Source: an uncultured Treponema sp. (GTDB taxonomy: Bacteria > Spirochaetota > Spirochaetia > Treponematales > Treponemataceae). Taken from it: 54,807 nucleotides of DNA. The position numbers and the translations under genes are program-made. Positions 16,617-25,530 of the stretch are shown here, one piece after another. The stretch's first letter is position 1, and the number at the start of each line of letters is the position of its first letter. Location: positions 1 to 54,807 of the forward strand of contig CALHVG010000021.1 of assembly GCA_938039145.1 (NCBI GenBank). Direction: 5' to 3'. The notes below the pieces were generated by a model. That model ran no database searches. It saw only the letters and a list, made by a program, of their open reading frames with translations, and had not been told where the DNA came from.

Positions 16617-16705
16617 CCATAATGATAGACACCTTATCTGCGTAGTGATAGACATCTCATCTGCGTAGTGATAGACACCTTATCTGCATAATGATAGACA
16701 GCTTA
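16617..16705 (-). repeat. Short array of the 23-nt repeat, inverted (array 2)
   Basis: Three full units and two partial ones of the same 23-nt repeat as at 9796-10071, in reverse-complement orientation. TCTGC recurs at 16637, 16660 and 16683. Units differ at the same positions that vary in array 1. Confidence 0.93.
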
Positions 16706-16782
16706 GAATACTGCAGGTTTGCATTCTTCCATTATAACTAAATGGTGCGCAAAATCCCCGTTCCCGCCTGCGGCACAGGACG

Positions 16783-17853
16783 CTACTCCGTAACGGGCAC
16801 GAACGGTACCATAAAGCTCTGGTCTATTACCGAGGGGCGGTTGGCAGGGGACTCTTTTGAAACTTCGGTGAGCGCTTTGATTCCGGCTTTTGTTACAAAG
16901 CCCTTTGCATTTCCTTTTTTTGCACACTGAAGCACGACTTCAAGGGCGGTCTCCGCTTGCCCGGAAGCATCCTGCAGCACTGTGGCGTAAAGTTTGTGCT
17001 CTTTTATTGAAGCGCGGGCGGCATCCGTTGCGTCAATTCCCAGCACGGGAACAGAAAGAGCCGTTCCGTCTCCGTCAGTGTCCCTTTTTGGGAACGAAGG
17101 GTCATCTACGTATCTTTTTGCAATAAGGGATTCAACCGCGCCCAAAGCCATGTCGTCGTTTTGAGCTATGATTGCGTCGAAGGCGGCACCTTTTGCTATC
17201 CAGTTGTCTGTAAGCTGTCGAGCCGTGTCAAATGTCCAGTTTGCAGTTCCTTCGTTTACAATCAGTATTTTGTATCCCAGGCGCGCCATGCCGTCAAGAA
17301 ATCCCATGCGTCTGAAAATCTGTGCGCTGTGCCCGACTTCTCCGTTCAGATAAAGAATCCTTACCGTCTTATCCGAGATCTTATTGGGGTTCTTCTTAAA
17401 GTATCCGTCAAGGATTTGCGCCTGAAAGTCGCCTGCCGAGGTTTCCGCAGAGGATACGTAAAACACGTTCTTCCCGATATCCAACGCCGCGTCTGAGGGC
17501 TGCACGTTTGAAAAAGCGACCGCACCTCCTTTTGAATGAATGAGTTTTACAATCTGCTCCGTAAGTCCCGTATCAACCGGGGCGATTACAAAATATTTTA
17601 CACCGTTCATCAAAAGGTTTTTTACCTGGTCGATTTGGACTGCGGCATCTTTATTGCAAAAGTTGAGCTTAAAATCCACATCGTTAGCCGCCGCGGCTTT
17701 TACAAGAGCTGCCGTATACGCATTCAAAAATGTTTCCGCATCGGAGCGGAAAAGCCCCGCAGCTTTTATTTTTTTTGACTCGGTTTTGTTTATGCAGCCT
17801 GTAAAGCACAGGGCTAAAAAGCACAGGCTTAAAATATAAGATAATCGTTTCAT
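16783..17853 (-). CDS. Periplasmic sugar-binding lipoprotein (MglB/RbsB-like)
   Basis: The 356-residue protein has a lipoprotein signal ending in CFTGC with the lipidated Cys20, then a type-I periplasmic-binding fold with two Rossmann-like lobes: NLLMNGVKYFVIAPVD, RRMGFLDGMARLGY, IIAQNDDMALGAVE and VPVLGIDATDAA. The segment DTDGDGT resembles the calcium loop of galactose/glucose-binding MglB. No ABC permease or ATPase gene adjoins it. Instead its start lies 2 bases after the stop of a chemoreceptor gene, with the SD inside the end of that gene. It probably feeds sugar sensing, with uptake elsewhere (inference). Confidence 0.85.
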   Translation of the reverse strand: MKRLSYILSLCFLALCFTGCINKTESKKIKAAGLFRSDAETFLNAYTAALVKAAAANDVDFKLNFCNKDAAVQIDQVKNLLMNGVKYFVIAPVDTGLTEQIVKLIHSKGGAVAFSNVQPSDAALDIGKNVFYVSSAETSAGDFQAQILDGYFKKNPNKISDKTVRILYLNGEVGHSAQIFRRMGFLDGMARLGYKILIVNEGTANWTFDTARQLTDNWIAKGAAFDAIIAQNDDMALGAVESLIAKRYVDDPSFPKRDTDGDGTALSVPVLGIDATDAARASIKEHKLYATVLQDASGQAETALEVVLQCAKKGNAKGFVTKAGIKALTEVSKESPANRPSVIDQSFMVPFVPVTE

Positions 17854-17855
17854 TT

Positions 17856-19937
17856 TTACACCTTAAATTGATTTATTTGGGCGCTGATTCCGTTTATTGC
17901 ATCTTCAAGTTTTCCTACAATCTCTGAAAGTGCGCTTCCGGTTCCGTCTATTTTTCTTGCACCCGTTTTCATTTCGGTCATACTGTCCTTCATTGTTTGT
18001 GTGGTTCCTTCAAGGTTCTGCACTTGATTCAACATTGAACGGTTACCCTTTGCCATCTTTGATGATGCAAGGCGGACTTCCATAGTTTGGTCGTTTATGT
18101 CGCGTAAGCTGTGGTTTATTTGCCTTGAACCTTCGGACTGTTCGGTCATTGCTGTTCGGATGTGCTGAACAAGGTTATCTATATTTTTTATGCCGTCAAC
18201 TACGGAATTAAAAGCCTCGCTTGACTGCACGGAAGCATCAACGACGGAAGTTATCGACTCTTTAATCTTTTGTAGCTGCGTTCCGATTGTTTTGGACTGC
18301 GCACTTGAAGTTTCAGAGAGTTTTCTGATTTCGTCGGCAACTACGCTGAACCCTTTACCCGCTTCTCCTGCGTGTGCGGCTTCGATTGCGGCGTTCATCG
18401 CAAGAAGATTTGTCTGGTCTGCAATGCTTGCAATGGAAGTGTTCGCTTCCTGAAGCATTTTCGATTCGTCTTCAATCTGTGTGATTCGCTCATTTACGGC
18501 AGTCTGCTTTGAAACGCCGTCTACAGCCTGCTTTTCAAGCGACGTAAACTCTCCCGCCATCTTTTCAACGGATTTATTTACGGATTCTATGTTTCCTATC
18601 ATCTGTTCAACTGCGGCGGAAGCGTGTATCACACCGGAGGACTGTTTTTCTATCATTTGTTCAACAAGCTGAATGCTTGAAGTAATTTCGTTAATAGACG
18701 CGACAGTTTCTCCTACTCCGTCGGACTGGAGCGAAATGCGCTCGTTCATTCCGTCTATGTTCGAGATAATTTGCGTGATTGAAGTTGCAGTGTCCTGCGT
18801 GCATGAATTAAGTTCCTTTCCGACGCCGAGTAAAGAGTTTTCCGACTGTTTTATTTCTTTTACGATAGTTTGAAGTTTTTCCGTGAACCTGTTGAATCCC
18901 TGCACAACAGCGCCGATTTCGTTGTTCGCGCGGATTGAAATGCGGCTTGTTAAGTCCGCGCTGCCCGAGGCAATATCGTCGATGGATTTTACAACGGTAA
19001 CAAGAGGGCTTAAAAGTCTTCCCGTAACAAGAGACGATATGATTATCAAAACTATGCAAATTACGATAGTTGCAATCAGCATAAAGTTTCGTAGCAGATT
19101 ACCTGTTTGGTAAACTTGACTGTCTTTTATGTAAAGAACGAAAATCCAGGGAGTGTTTGCAATGGGCGAGTAAGTGATAAATTCCCTGCCGCTTCCGTCG
19201 AGGGAATTCATTTGTCCGCACCCGAAGCCGCCCTGTACTACAGTCCGCATAATATCCGTAACGGACTTATCGGGAACTTCAAGAAGATTTGTTTTCATCA
19301 CAAAAGACGAGTTATTGTGAGCAAGGATTCGCCCGTCATTTGCGATAATGCTTGCGTGCCCCGTCTCTCCGAAGCTTATGTAATTTACCATGTATTGAAG
19401 CGTCTCTATCGAAACCGAAGCTGCAAAAACGCCTATTATTTTTCCGTTCACTTTTGCGGCACACGCCACATGAAATACTGTCTTTCCCGTTTCTGAATCT
19501 ACAGAAGGATTATCTACGTAGTCATTCTTTTGGTGTTCCATCACCGCCGTAAAGAAGTCCTCCTGAGCAACCGAGCCTTCGCCACCGGAATCCCTATAGA
19601 AATGCCCGTTTTTATCCACATACATGACGGATGAGAAAAACGCCCTGCGGGAACTTACGTGATTCCGCAGCCATTCCACGATAAGTTTATCGTTCCCTGT
19701 TTCTACTACATCCGCATCGCTGTAAAAGCGCATTTGTTCCATGTATTCATTTATCTTATTTGCAACCGCCAATGAATAAGCATTTGTAATTTGTACGCTG
19801 TGGGTTACGTATTCGTCGGCAACAGATTTTTTAATCTTTCTTGAAACATACAGAGTTTGGGACAGGTTCATTAAAATTATCAAACCTCCAACGCTCAAAC
19901 TTACAATAAGTGCAATTTTCTGCTTTTTGTTCTGCAT
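17856..19937 (-). CDS. Methyl-accepting chemotaxis protein with a Cache sensor domain
   Basis: The 693-residue receptor has an N-terminal membrane helix (about 8-30), an extracytoplasmic double-Cache domain (about 35-270), a second membrane helix (about 280-305), a HAMP linker with LLSPLVTVVKSIDDIASG, and a long signalling coiled coil with the invariant hairpin tip NLLAMNAAIEAAHAGEAGKGF. There is no C-terminal pentapeptide for CheR. It is co-transcribed with the sugar-binding lipoprotein, which suggests the receptor reads that protein or shares its ligand. The signal would pass to CheA/CheW, encoded at 45.6-49.5 kb. Confidence 0.93.
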   Translation of the reverse strand: MQNKKQKIALIVSLSVGGLIILMNLSQTLYVSRKIKKSVADEYVTHSVQITNAYSLAVANKINEYMEQMRFYSDADVVETGNDKLIVEWLRNHVSSRRAFFSSVMYVDKNGHFYRDSGGEGSVAQEDFFTAVMEHQKNDYVDNPSVDSETGKTVFHVACAAKVNGKIIGVFAASVSIETLQYMVNYISFGETGHASIIANDGRILAHNNSSFVMKTNLLEVPDKSVTDIMRTVVQGGFGCGQMNSLDGSGREFITYSPIANTPWIFVLYIKDSQVYQTGNLLRNFMLIATIVICIVLIIISSLVTGRLLSPLVTVVKSIDDIASGSADLTSRISIRANNEIGAVVQGFNRFTEKLQTIVKEIKQSENSLLGVGKELNSCTQDTATSITQIISNIDGMNERISLQSDGVGETVASINEITSSIQLVEQMIEKQSSGVIHASAAVEQMIGNIESVNKSVEKMAGEFTSLEKQAVDGVSKQTAVNERITQIEDESKMLQEANTSIASIADQTNLLAMNAAIEAAHAGEAGKGFSVVADEIRKLSETSSAQSKTIGTQLQKIKESITSVVDASVQSSEAFNSVVDGIKNIDNLVQHIRTAMTEQSEGSRQINHSLRDINDQTMEVRLASSKMAKGNRSMLNQVQNLEGTTQTMKDSMTEMKTGARKIDGTGSALSEIVGKLEDAINGISAQINQFKV

Positions 19938-20229
19938 TGAAACTCCTGAGTACTAAATCATTGTATTCGCTTTTTTATGTGCGGGCAAATAATATTCAGT
20001 AATATTTGGATTTTTTGGGGGCACGGGGGGAAAACTGCGGGCTTCGAACTCCGAGCCGGTTTCCTCCCTAATAACACGGGGCAATGAGGCACCCTCTTAA
20101 TATAAAGAGTAAAGCTTCACAGTACAGCAATAAGCTGAAGTCTAATGTAAATCAAAAAAAGCCCCGCTTCACAGGATTTCACTTCAGTTTTTGGAGGTTT
20201 TTTTACTATAACTATGCATGAGGTTCTTT

Positions 20230-20667
20230 ATGAGACAAAAAAAACTTCCTCCGCTTGTGTTGCTTTTCCTTGCTGCAAACCTTTCATTTGCCAGTGCGGG
20301 CTGTCTTTCTACAAAACAGGCGGTATCCCCGTATCGCCTGAGTTTTGATTCTTCGGGAATATCGGTTCAGGACTGTTCGCTTGAGTTTTGTTTTACAAAT
20401 CTTTCTGAAAAAGAGGTAAAAAGGTTTTCTCTTGTTCTGAATGTTTTTGACGGCGACGGATGTCCGGTTTTTGCGGCTACCCAAATATCTTTTCCGTTTG
20501 AGAAAAGTGTTCTTCCGGGCGAGGATGTTTCAGGCGTGCTTGAGTTTGAGGAAAATGTTGCGGTAGAGGAAACTGATTTTTTGATGACGGATTATCTTTA
20601 TGCCGAACTTATAGAATATGTTGACGGAAGCGTATGGGAAGACCCGCTTGGAAGGTTTTTGCAGTGA
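20230..20667 (+). CDS. Small lipoprotein of unknown function
   Basis: The 145-residue protein has a signal peptide with a short basic start, a hydrophobic core PLVLLFLAANL and a lipobox FASAGC (Cys25). The mature part looks like a single all-beta domain (FCFTNLSEKEVKRFSLVLNVF; a later GEDVSGVLEFEE), similar in pattern to FxLYD/DUF-type beta-sandwich domains. An in-frame ATG at 20218 exists, but ATG 20230 has GAGG at 20220-20223 with 6-base spacing and is preferred. The 290-base region upstream (19938-20229) holds a CTGAAGT/ACTTCAG inverted repeat and no gene. Confidence 0.65.
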   Translation: MRQKKLPPLVLLFLAANLSFASAGCLSTKQAVSPYRLSFDSSGISVQDCSLEFCFTNLSEKEVKRFSLVLNVFDGDGCPVFAATQISFPFEKSVLPGEDVSGVLEFEENVAVEETDFLMTDYLYAELIEYVDGSVWEDPLGRFLQ

Positions 20668-20767
20668 AGAATAAAAGGTTCTGTATTGCGCTTTGATGTT
20701 CTAAGTTCAGCGGAAAGTTCTTGTTTGGTGATGGTGAAAACTTTGTGTGTTTCAAAAGAATAAAAAA

Positions 20768-20796
20768 GCTGCCCGAAGGTTCAAGTTTCGGACAGC
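20768..20796 (-). terminator. Terminator of the carboxyltransferase gene
   Basis: Read on the minus strand, GCTGTCCGAA and TTCGGGCAGC form a 10-bp stem with one G-U pair and continue into a T-run. The plus strand side is also T-rich, so it may serve the small lipoprotein gene too. Confidence 0.8.
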
Positions 20797-20809
20797 CTCT
20801 TTGTTTTTC

Positions 20810-22300
20810 CTACAGCGGGATGTTTCCGTGCTTTTTGGGAATTGCGGTCGTGTTTTTCTTATCCTGAAGGAACTCAAGACTTCGTGCTATGTATTGCCGA
20901 GTGAGCATCGGGTGAATAACTTCGGAAATATAGCCGCGTTTTGCCGCTATGTGCGGTGTCATGATTTCCTTTTCGTATTGCGCTTTCTTTTCGGCGACTT
21001 CCTGAGCTTTTGAAGGATCTTTCATTTCCTTTGCGTAAAGGATTCCTACCGCTCCGTCCGCACCCATTACAGCAATCTCGGATGTAGGCCATGCGTACAC
21101 AAAGTCTGCGCCAAGATGTTTTGAGCACATTGCAATATAGGCTCCCCCGTATGCTTTTCGGGTTATAAGTGTTACTTTCGGAACGGACGCCTCGGAGTAG
21201 GCGTATATGACTTTTGCACCGTGGCGTATGATTCCTTTCTGTTCTTCCTGCGGCCCCGGAATAAAGCCCGGAACGTCAACAAAATTCACCAGCGGAATGT
21301 CGAATGCATCGCAATAGCGGACGTGGCGGGCAATTTTGTCGGAGGCATCGCAGTCCAACACTCCGCCCATGCCTTCCGGATTGTTTCCGATGATTCCGAC
21401 AGTTTTTCCTTCTATTTTTCCGAATCCTGTAACACAGTTTACGGCAAATTCGGCGCATGTCTCAAAGAACGAGCCGTCGTCAAGAACATCGTTTATGACA
21501 TCTTTCATGTCGTAGCCCTGCTTTGAATTTTCAGGAAGGATTTTTTGAATATGCGCGGCTTTTTCCTTGAGGTTGTACTTGTATTCAAGATTTTGAGTCA
21601 AATCTTCTCCGTAATAGTGCGGAATATAGTCCAAAAGATGACGGACCTGCTCGTAGCAGATTTCTTCGTTTTCGCATCTGAAATGAGCGACTCCGGATTT
21701 TTGTGAATGAATCGAGGCTCCTCCAAGGTCTTCTGCGCTTATGTCCATGAACATAACGGATTTTACGACTTTTGGACCTGTGATGAACAGCTGGCTTATC
21801 TTGTCAACGGCAAAAATAAAGTCAGTGATTCCGGGGCTATAGACCGCTCCACCTGCACATGGACCTGCGATTATAGAAATCTGCGGCACACTTCCGGAAG
21901 CCCTTACGTTCTGATAAAAAAGGTCTCCGTAGCCGCAAAGAGAGTCCACTCCTTCCTGAATTCTTGCTCCGCCGGAATCGTTTATTCCGATTACGGGACA
22001 TCTGTATTGAATCGCCTTGTCTATGAGTTCGGCTATTTTTTCGCCGTGCATATTTCCAAGAGAGCCGCCCTGCACGGTAAAATCCTGTGCGTAAACCGCA
22101 ACTTTTTTTCCGTTTACAGTTCCGAATCCGGTTATTACTCCGTCATAGGGAATGTCTTTTTTTTCCATGCCAAAGCTGGTGCAGTTATGCTTCACACCAG
22201 AATAGATTTCCACAAAGGAACCTTTATCGCAAAGTTTTGTAATCCTTTCGATTGCGTGCAGTTTTCCCTTTTCGTGCTGTTTTCCCAGATTGTATTCCAT
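20810..22300 (-). CDS. Acyl-CoA carboxylase/decarboxylase carboxyltransferase subunit
   Basis: The 496-residue protein is a biotin-dependent carboxyltransferase of the MmdA/PccB type, with two crotonase-like halves: N-terminal GGSLGNMHGEKIA and INDSGGARIQEGV, C-terminal FVDVPGFIPGP and AYGGAYIAM. Such subunits move CO2 between biotin and propionyl-/methylmalonyl- or glutaconyl-CoA, either in ATP-driven carboxylases or in sodium-pumping decarboxylases. No biotin-carrier or membrane subunit is adjacent, so the exact system is undecided. The ATG at 22300 has GAGG upstream; an in-frame start at 22366 would add a hydrophobic tail not seen in the family. Confidence 0.88.
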   Translation of the reverse strand: MEYNLGKQHEKGKLHAIERITKLCDKGSFVEIYSGVKHNCTSFGMEKKDIPYDGVITGFGTVNGKKVAVYAQDFTVQGGSLGNMHGEKIAELIDKAIQYRCPVIGINDSGGARIQEGVDSLCGYGDLFYQNVRASGSVPQISIIAGPCAGGAVYSPGITDFIFAVDKISQLFITGPKVVKSVMFMDISAEDLGGASIHSQKSGVAHFRCENEEICYEQVRHLLDYIPHYYGEDLTQNLEYKYNLKEKAAHIQKILPENSKQGYDMKDVINDVLDDGSFFETCAEFAVNCVTGFGKIEGKTVGIIGNNPEGMGGVLDCDASDKIARHVRYCDAFDIPLVNFVDVPGFIPGPQEEQKGIIRHGAKVIYAYSEASVPKVTLITRKAYGGAYIAMCSKHLGADFVYAWPTSEIAVMGADGAVGILYAKEMKDPSKAQEVAEKKAQYEKEIMTPHIAAKRGYISEVIHPMLTRQYIARSLEFLQDKKNTTAIPKKHGNIPL

Positions 22301-22521
22301 ATGAAAAGACCTCAAATTTTTATAAAAAGTTGAATAAATGATACAAAAAAGAAATGTGATGGTCAATATGACAAAAATTGAAATAATGTCATGATTTCTT
22401 TTGCGGTAACGGTTGTTTTTTTGTGGATAGGAAAACTTTCTTTACGGACTTAGTTTATTTTCCGTTCGCTTCTGGTTTCGAAATTTCAAAACATGAACGA
22501 CCTCCGTTTAAAATAATTTTT

Positions 22522-24153
22522 CTAATATCCTATGCTTTCAAGACGAGCCGCTTCTTCCGAAATGGATTTTTCCGATGGAATCCACGGATATTTTTGACGG
22601 ATGGCATTTGAGGCGGATATTTGGTCTTGTTCGAAGTTTTCCAGAGCTTCCTTGTAGTCGGCTGCAAACAATGCGGGCGAAATCATCTGCGAGGATGAAA
22701 CCTCATCCAAAAACGAGATTTGCCATTTGTTTTTCACCCATTTTAGGTTCACTTTTGTAGTGAATTCTTCGATTTTAAGTTCGTCATCAACAGTATGGAC
22801 GAGCCAGTAATGAACGCTGTGCGATTTTCTTGAATAGTCGTCAAGGCGAAGTCCGTCCTCTTTTTTTAGCCGCGGCTTATGGTTTCTGATTTGCGGAATC
22901 GGATTGTTCAGCGTGTCGCTTTTTCCGTCTATTGTGAAATTCGTTACTCCGTACACAAAATGCGAGTACGCTCTTGAAGAACCCGGCTCAAAGAAAAGCC
23001 AGTTTTCAGGAGTTGAGATTCCGCTTTCGAAATTGAATGCGCTTTTCATGTTGGCAACAACATATATCTGCGGAATTCTTGATATGTAGCCTTGGGCTTC
23101 CGGGCAGTCCTTTGCGGATGCCAGCATGAGGTCGGTGTCCATGTGGTGGATTCCCTGATAGAATACCGCCGCCGTCTCGGAAGAGGAAAGACCGATTGTC
23201 GTGGGCTTTTTTGAATTTTCAAGGAACGCGTTCAGCATAAAGACTGAAATGAAGATTGCCGCCACGAAGGAAGCTAAAATTGTTCCCTTTGTTCTGTTGA
23301 ATTTTTTTCTTGCCGAAATGCTTTTTTCCTTTTTTGCCATGAATTCGTTCCGGGCTTTTTCGAATTCCTCCGCACTTTTTTGTGGAACGCGCTTTTCGGG
23401 CGAAAAAAGTTCTTCCTTGAATTTTGAAAGCGGAAAAGTAGCCTTTCCGATTTTTCCCGAAAGATTTTCGTTCACTATTGCAGCCAGATTCTCGTCCACT
23501 CCGTTCAGTGCGTATTCCAACGGCACAAAATTTTTATAGGAAATATCTACGCTTTTGTCGGTGGATTTTGGCGGATAGGGAAGTTTTTTTGTCAACGCAA
23601 AGTAGCAGACGACAGCTCTTGAAAAAGTCAGGGCTTCCTTTCCTTTCAATGCAGAATCCCGCCATGGTTCCTGCATTATGCTGTAGGATTCTTTTCCTAG
23701 GTTTGCAGCGCATTTGTCGAATGTCTTTTCCGGAACAAAGACAAGGCTTTCTTTTCCGTCGGAAGAACCGTATAGGATTCCGTATACGCCGGAGCACGGA
23801 AGTTCGAAAGAAAAATCCGGCTTTGCTTCAAGCGCATACGTGTAGACTTCCACAAGGAGCGAGAGGGCTTTTCGGGCAGTCTCTTCGTCTTCGTTTGAAC
23901 CGTCGTTTGCCTTCATCAGAAGCGAAGAAATTGTCGCCCCTTCAAATTTGTCTCCTTCGAAGTAAACGTCACTTTCATCGGATTTTGTTCCGCTGAATTT
24001 CCATGGCGAAAAATCGAATTCGTTTTCGCCAATTTTTACGACGAACGTTCCGGTTTCCTCAAGAAGATTTGAAAACTTGGTCTTTGCAAACATTTCTTCG
24101 TCAAGCGAAGTCTTCAGTAATGTGCTTTTGGAAGAAGATAAAATTTCGTACAT
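22522..24153 (-). CDS. Membrane protein of unknown function, possibly with a kinase-like N-terminal domain
   Basis: The 543-residue protein has a cytoplasmic N-terminal part (1-270), a basic stretch, one membrane helix at about 287-309 and an extracytoplasmic C-terminal domain. I do not recognise it by name. In the N-terminal part, the segment around ALTFSRAVVCYFALTKKLPYP resembles the kinase C-lobe pattern where Ser/Thr kinases read 'G.....L....TGK.PF', but I cannot see a glycine loop, HRD or DFG, so if related it would be a pseudokinase. AAGGA precedes the ATG. It stands 62 bases downstream of hflC and may be co-transcribed with it. Confidence 0.55.
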   Translation of the reverse strand: MYEILSSSKSTLLKTSLDEEMFAKTKFSNLLEETGTFVVKIGENEFDFSPWKFSGTKSDESDVYFEGDKFEGATISSLLMKANDGSNEDEETARKALSLLVEVYTYALEAKPDFSFELPCSGVYGILYGSSDGKESLVFVPEKTFDKCAANLGKESYSIMQEPWRDSALKGKEALTFSRAVVCYFALTKKLPYPPKSTDKSVDISYKNFVPLEYALNGVDENLAAIVNENLSGKIGKATFPLSKFKEELFSPEKRVPQKSAEEFEKARNEFMAKKEKSISARKKFNRTKGTILASFVAAIFISVFMLNAFLENSKKPTTIGLSSSETAAVFYQGIHHMDTDLMLASAKDCPEAQGYISRIPQIYVVANMKSAFNFESGISTPENWLFFEPGSSRAYSHFVYGVTNFTIDGKSDTLNNPIPQIRNHKPRLKKEDGLRLDDYSRKSHSVHYWLVHTVDDELKIEEFTTKVNLKWVKNKWQISFLDEVSSSQMISPALFAADYKEALENFEQDQISASNAIRQKYPWIPSEKSISEEAARLESIGY

Positions 24154-24214
24154 AAACGTATCCTTGTTCCTTGCGGTTTTAGAAAAGTCTTACATAAATT
24201 CTAAAAATCAAAAT

Positions 24215-25213
24215 CTATCTTTTCCCGTCGGAAGAATATAGGTATCTGAAATAATCCATGTTAGTGCTGTATGTGGCATCGTAGCCTTTGAGAGTCTGCT
24301 TGTAGGATTCCATGCTCTTCCAAAAATTGTAGAACTCAGGGTCTCTGCTGTATGCGAGCGCATAGATTTTTGCGGCTTCCGCATCGGCTTTTCCTTTTGT
24401 CTCTTCGGACTTTCTGTATGCCTCCGAATGGATGGTTCTCTTTTCGTTTTCAAGTTTTCCCAGCCATTCAGCCTTTTTTCCTTCGCCAAGAGACCTGTAC
24501 GCCTGCGCCACCTGATTGCGTTCCTTTATCATTCGGTTGTAGACGCTGGTTGTAAGTTCGTCCGAATACTTTATCTGACGGGGAACTATGTCTATCAGTT
24601 CTATTCCGTATTCCGGGACAAGTTTGTTGGCATCTACGGTCATCTGCTTGCAAAGTTCGCTCCTTCCTTTTGTAACCGACTCGTTCACATTGCTCACGTT
24701 TACCAAAGATTCTATCTCTTTTGTCTCTTCGTCCTGGTCGTTTTCATCGTGCGCTGTCTTTTCATTTATGATGTTCGAGCTTCTTACGATTTCGCTGAGC
24801 CTGTTCTGTGTGATTACCGTTCTTGTCGAAGAATCGATTATATCGCTGAGTTTATTGTAGGCGTTTTCAAGCGTCTTGAAACTTTGGTAGAATTTGCCGG
24901 GGTCTACGATACGCCAGCGGCTTGTCGTGTCCACGATTATGAACTGATTTTCCTTTGTGGGAATCCGCTGCCTGTCGCCGTCAAGGGAAAGCACCAGTTT
25001 CGGATATGTCGTTATCTGTTCGATAAACGGAATCTTGAAATATAGACCGGCTTCTGTTCGTGTCGCAACGATTCCGCCAAAGCGGGTGACGACAGCCTGG
25101 TTTCCTTCCTGAATGATGTAGAACGGTCCCATTATAAAGAAAATGATTGCGACAACCGCAAGAATTATGATTGTCTTTATGCTTTTTTTTGTCTTTTGAT
25201 TCATTTTGGACAT
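24215..25213 (-). CDS. hflC: HflC, SPFH-domain protease modulator
   Basis: The 332-residue protein has an N-terminal membrane helix (about 14-35) and the SPFH/prohibitin domain: IIQEGNQAVVTRFGGIV, GLYFKIPFIEQI, and the later ELIDIVPRQIKY and RMIKERNQVAQAYRSLGEGKK, then a long helical tail. HflC forms a membrane complex with HflK around the FtsH protease. An insertion of acidic residues (ENDQDEETKEIES) lies in the middle. The start at 25213 is fixed by GGAGGAAG just upstream; a longer in-frame start would run through the structured spacer. It lies downstream of hflK, separated by 317 bases, an unusually long gap for this pair. Confidence 0.92.
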   Translation of the reverse strand: MSKMNQKTKKSIKTIIILAVVAIIFFIMGPFYIIQEGNQAVVTRFGGIVATRTEAGLYFKIPFIEQITTYPKLVLSLDGDRQRIPTKENQFIIVDTTSRWRIVDPGKFYQSFKTLENAYNKLSDIIDSSTRTVITQNRLSEIVRSSNIINEKTAHDENDQDEETKEIESLVNVSNVNESVTKGRSELCKQMTVDANKLVPEYGIELIDIVPRQIKYSDELTTSVYNRMIKERNQVAQAYRSLGEGKKAEWLGKLENEKRTIHSEAYRKSEETKGKADAEAAKIYALAYSRDPEFYNFWKSMESYKQTLKGYDATYSTNMDYFRYLYSSDGKR

Positions 25214-25234
25214 TTTTCTTCCTCCATATAAAAA

Positions 25235-25373
25235 GCCGATTGAAAGTTTCAACTTTCGATTGGCTTTTTTATGCACATTCGCAATGAAATTAGAATGTGC
25301 GGATAATATACAAGTTTGCGATTTAGCAAACTTTGGAAAATCAAAGTCGTGCCATTTGTACGGTTTTGATTTT
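25235..25373 (-). repeat. Modular four-hairpin element in the hflK-hflC spacer
   Basis: Read on the minus strand toward hflC, four hairpins follow in order. Stem 0: AAAATCAAA with inner CCGT/ACG and loop ACAAATGGC (25337-25373). Stem I: AAGTTTGC/GCAAACTT (25311-25333). Stem II: GCACATTC/GAATGTGC (25273-25300). Stem III: a 14-bp stem at 25235-25264, perfect when G-U pairs on the plus strand are allowed. It ends directly before the hflC SD. The same order occurs at 34606-34747. Confidence 0.75.
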
Positions 25374-25530
25374 TCTTCCTCCGTAAAAGACGGTTTTCCC
25401 GTCCGCTTTGGCGATTCCCGGAACATAATTTGGGAACGCAGTTTGATTTTATGCCTTGCGCGATTCTGTTTGGCTCAGCCTGTAAACTATTGAAAACGCC
25501 ATATTCAGGCGTTGTTCGTCAAAAAGTTGC

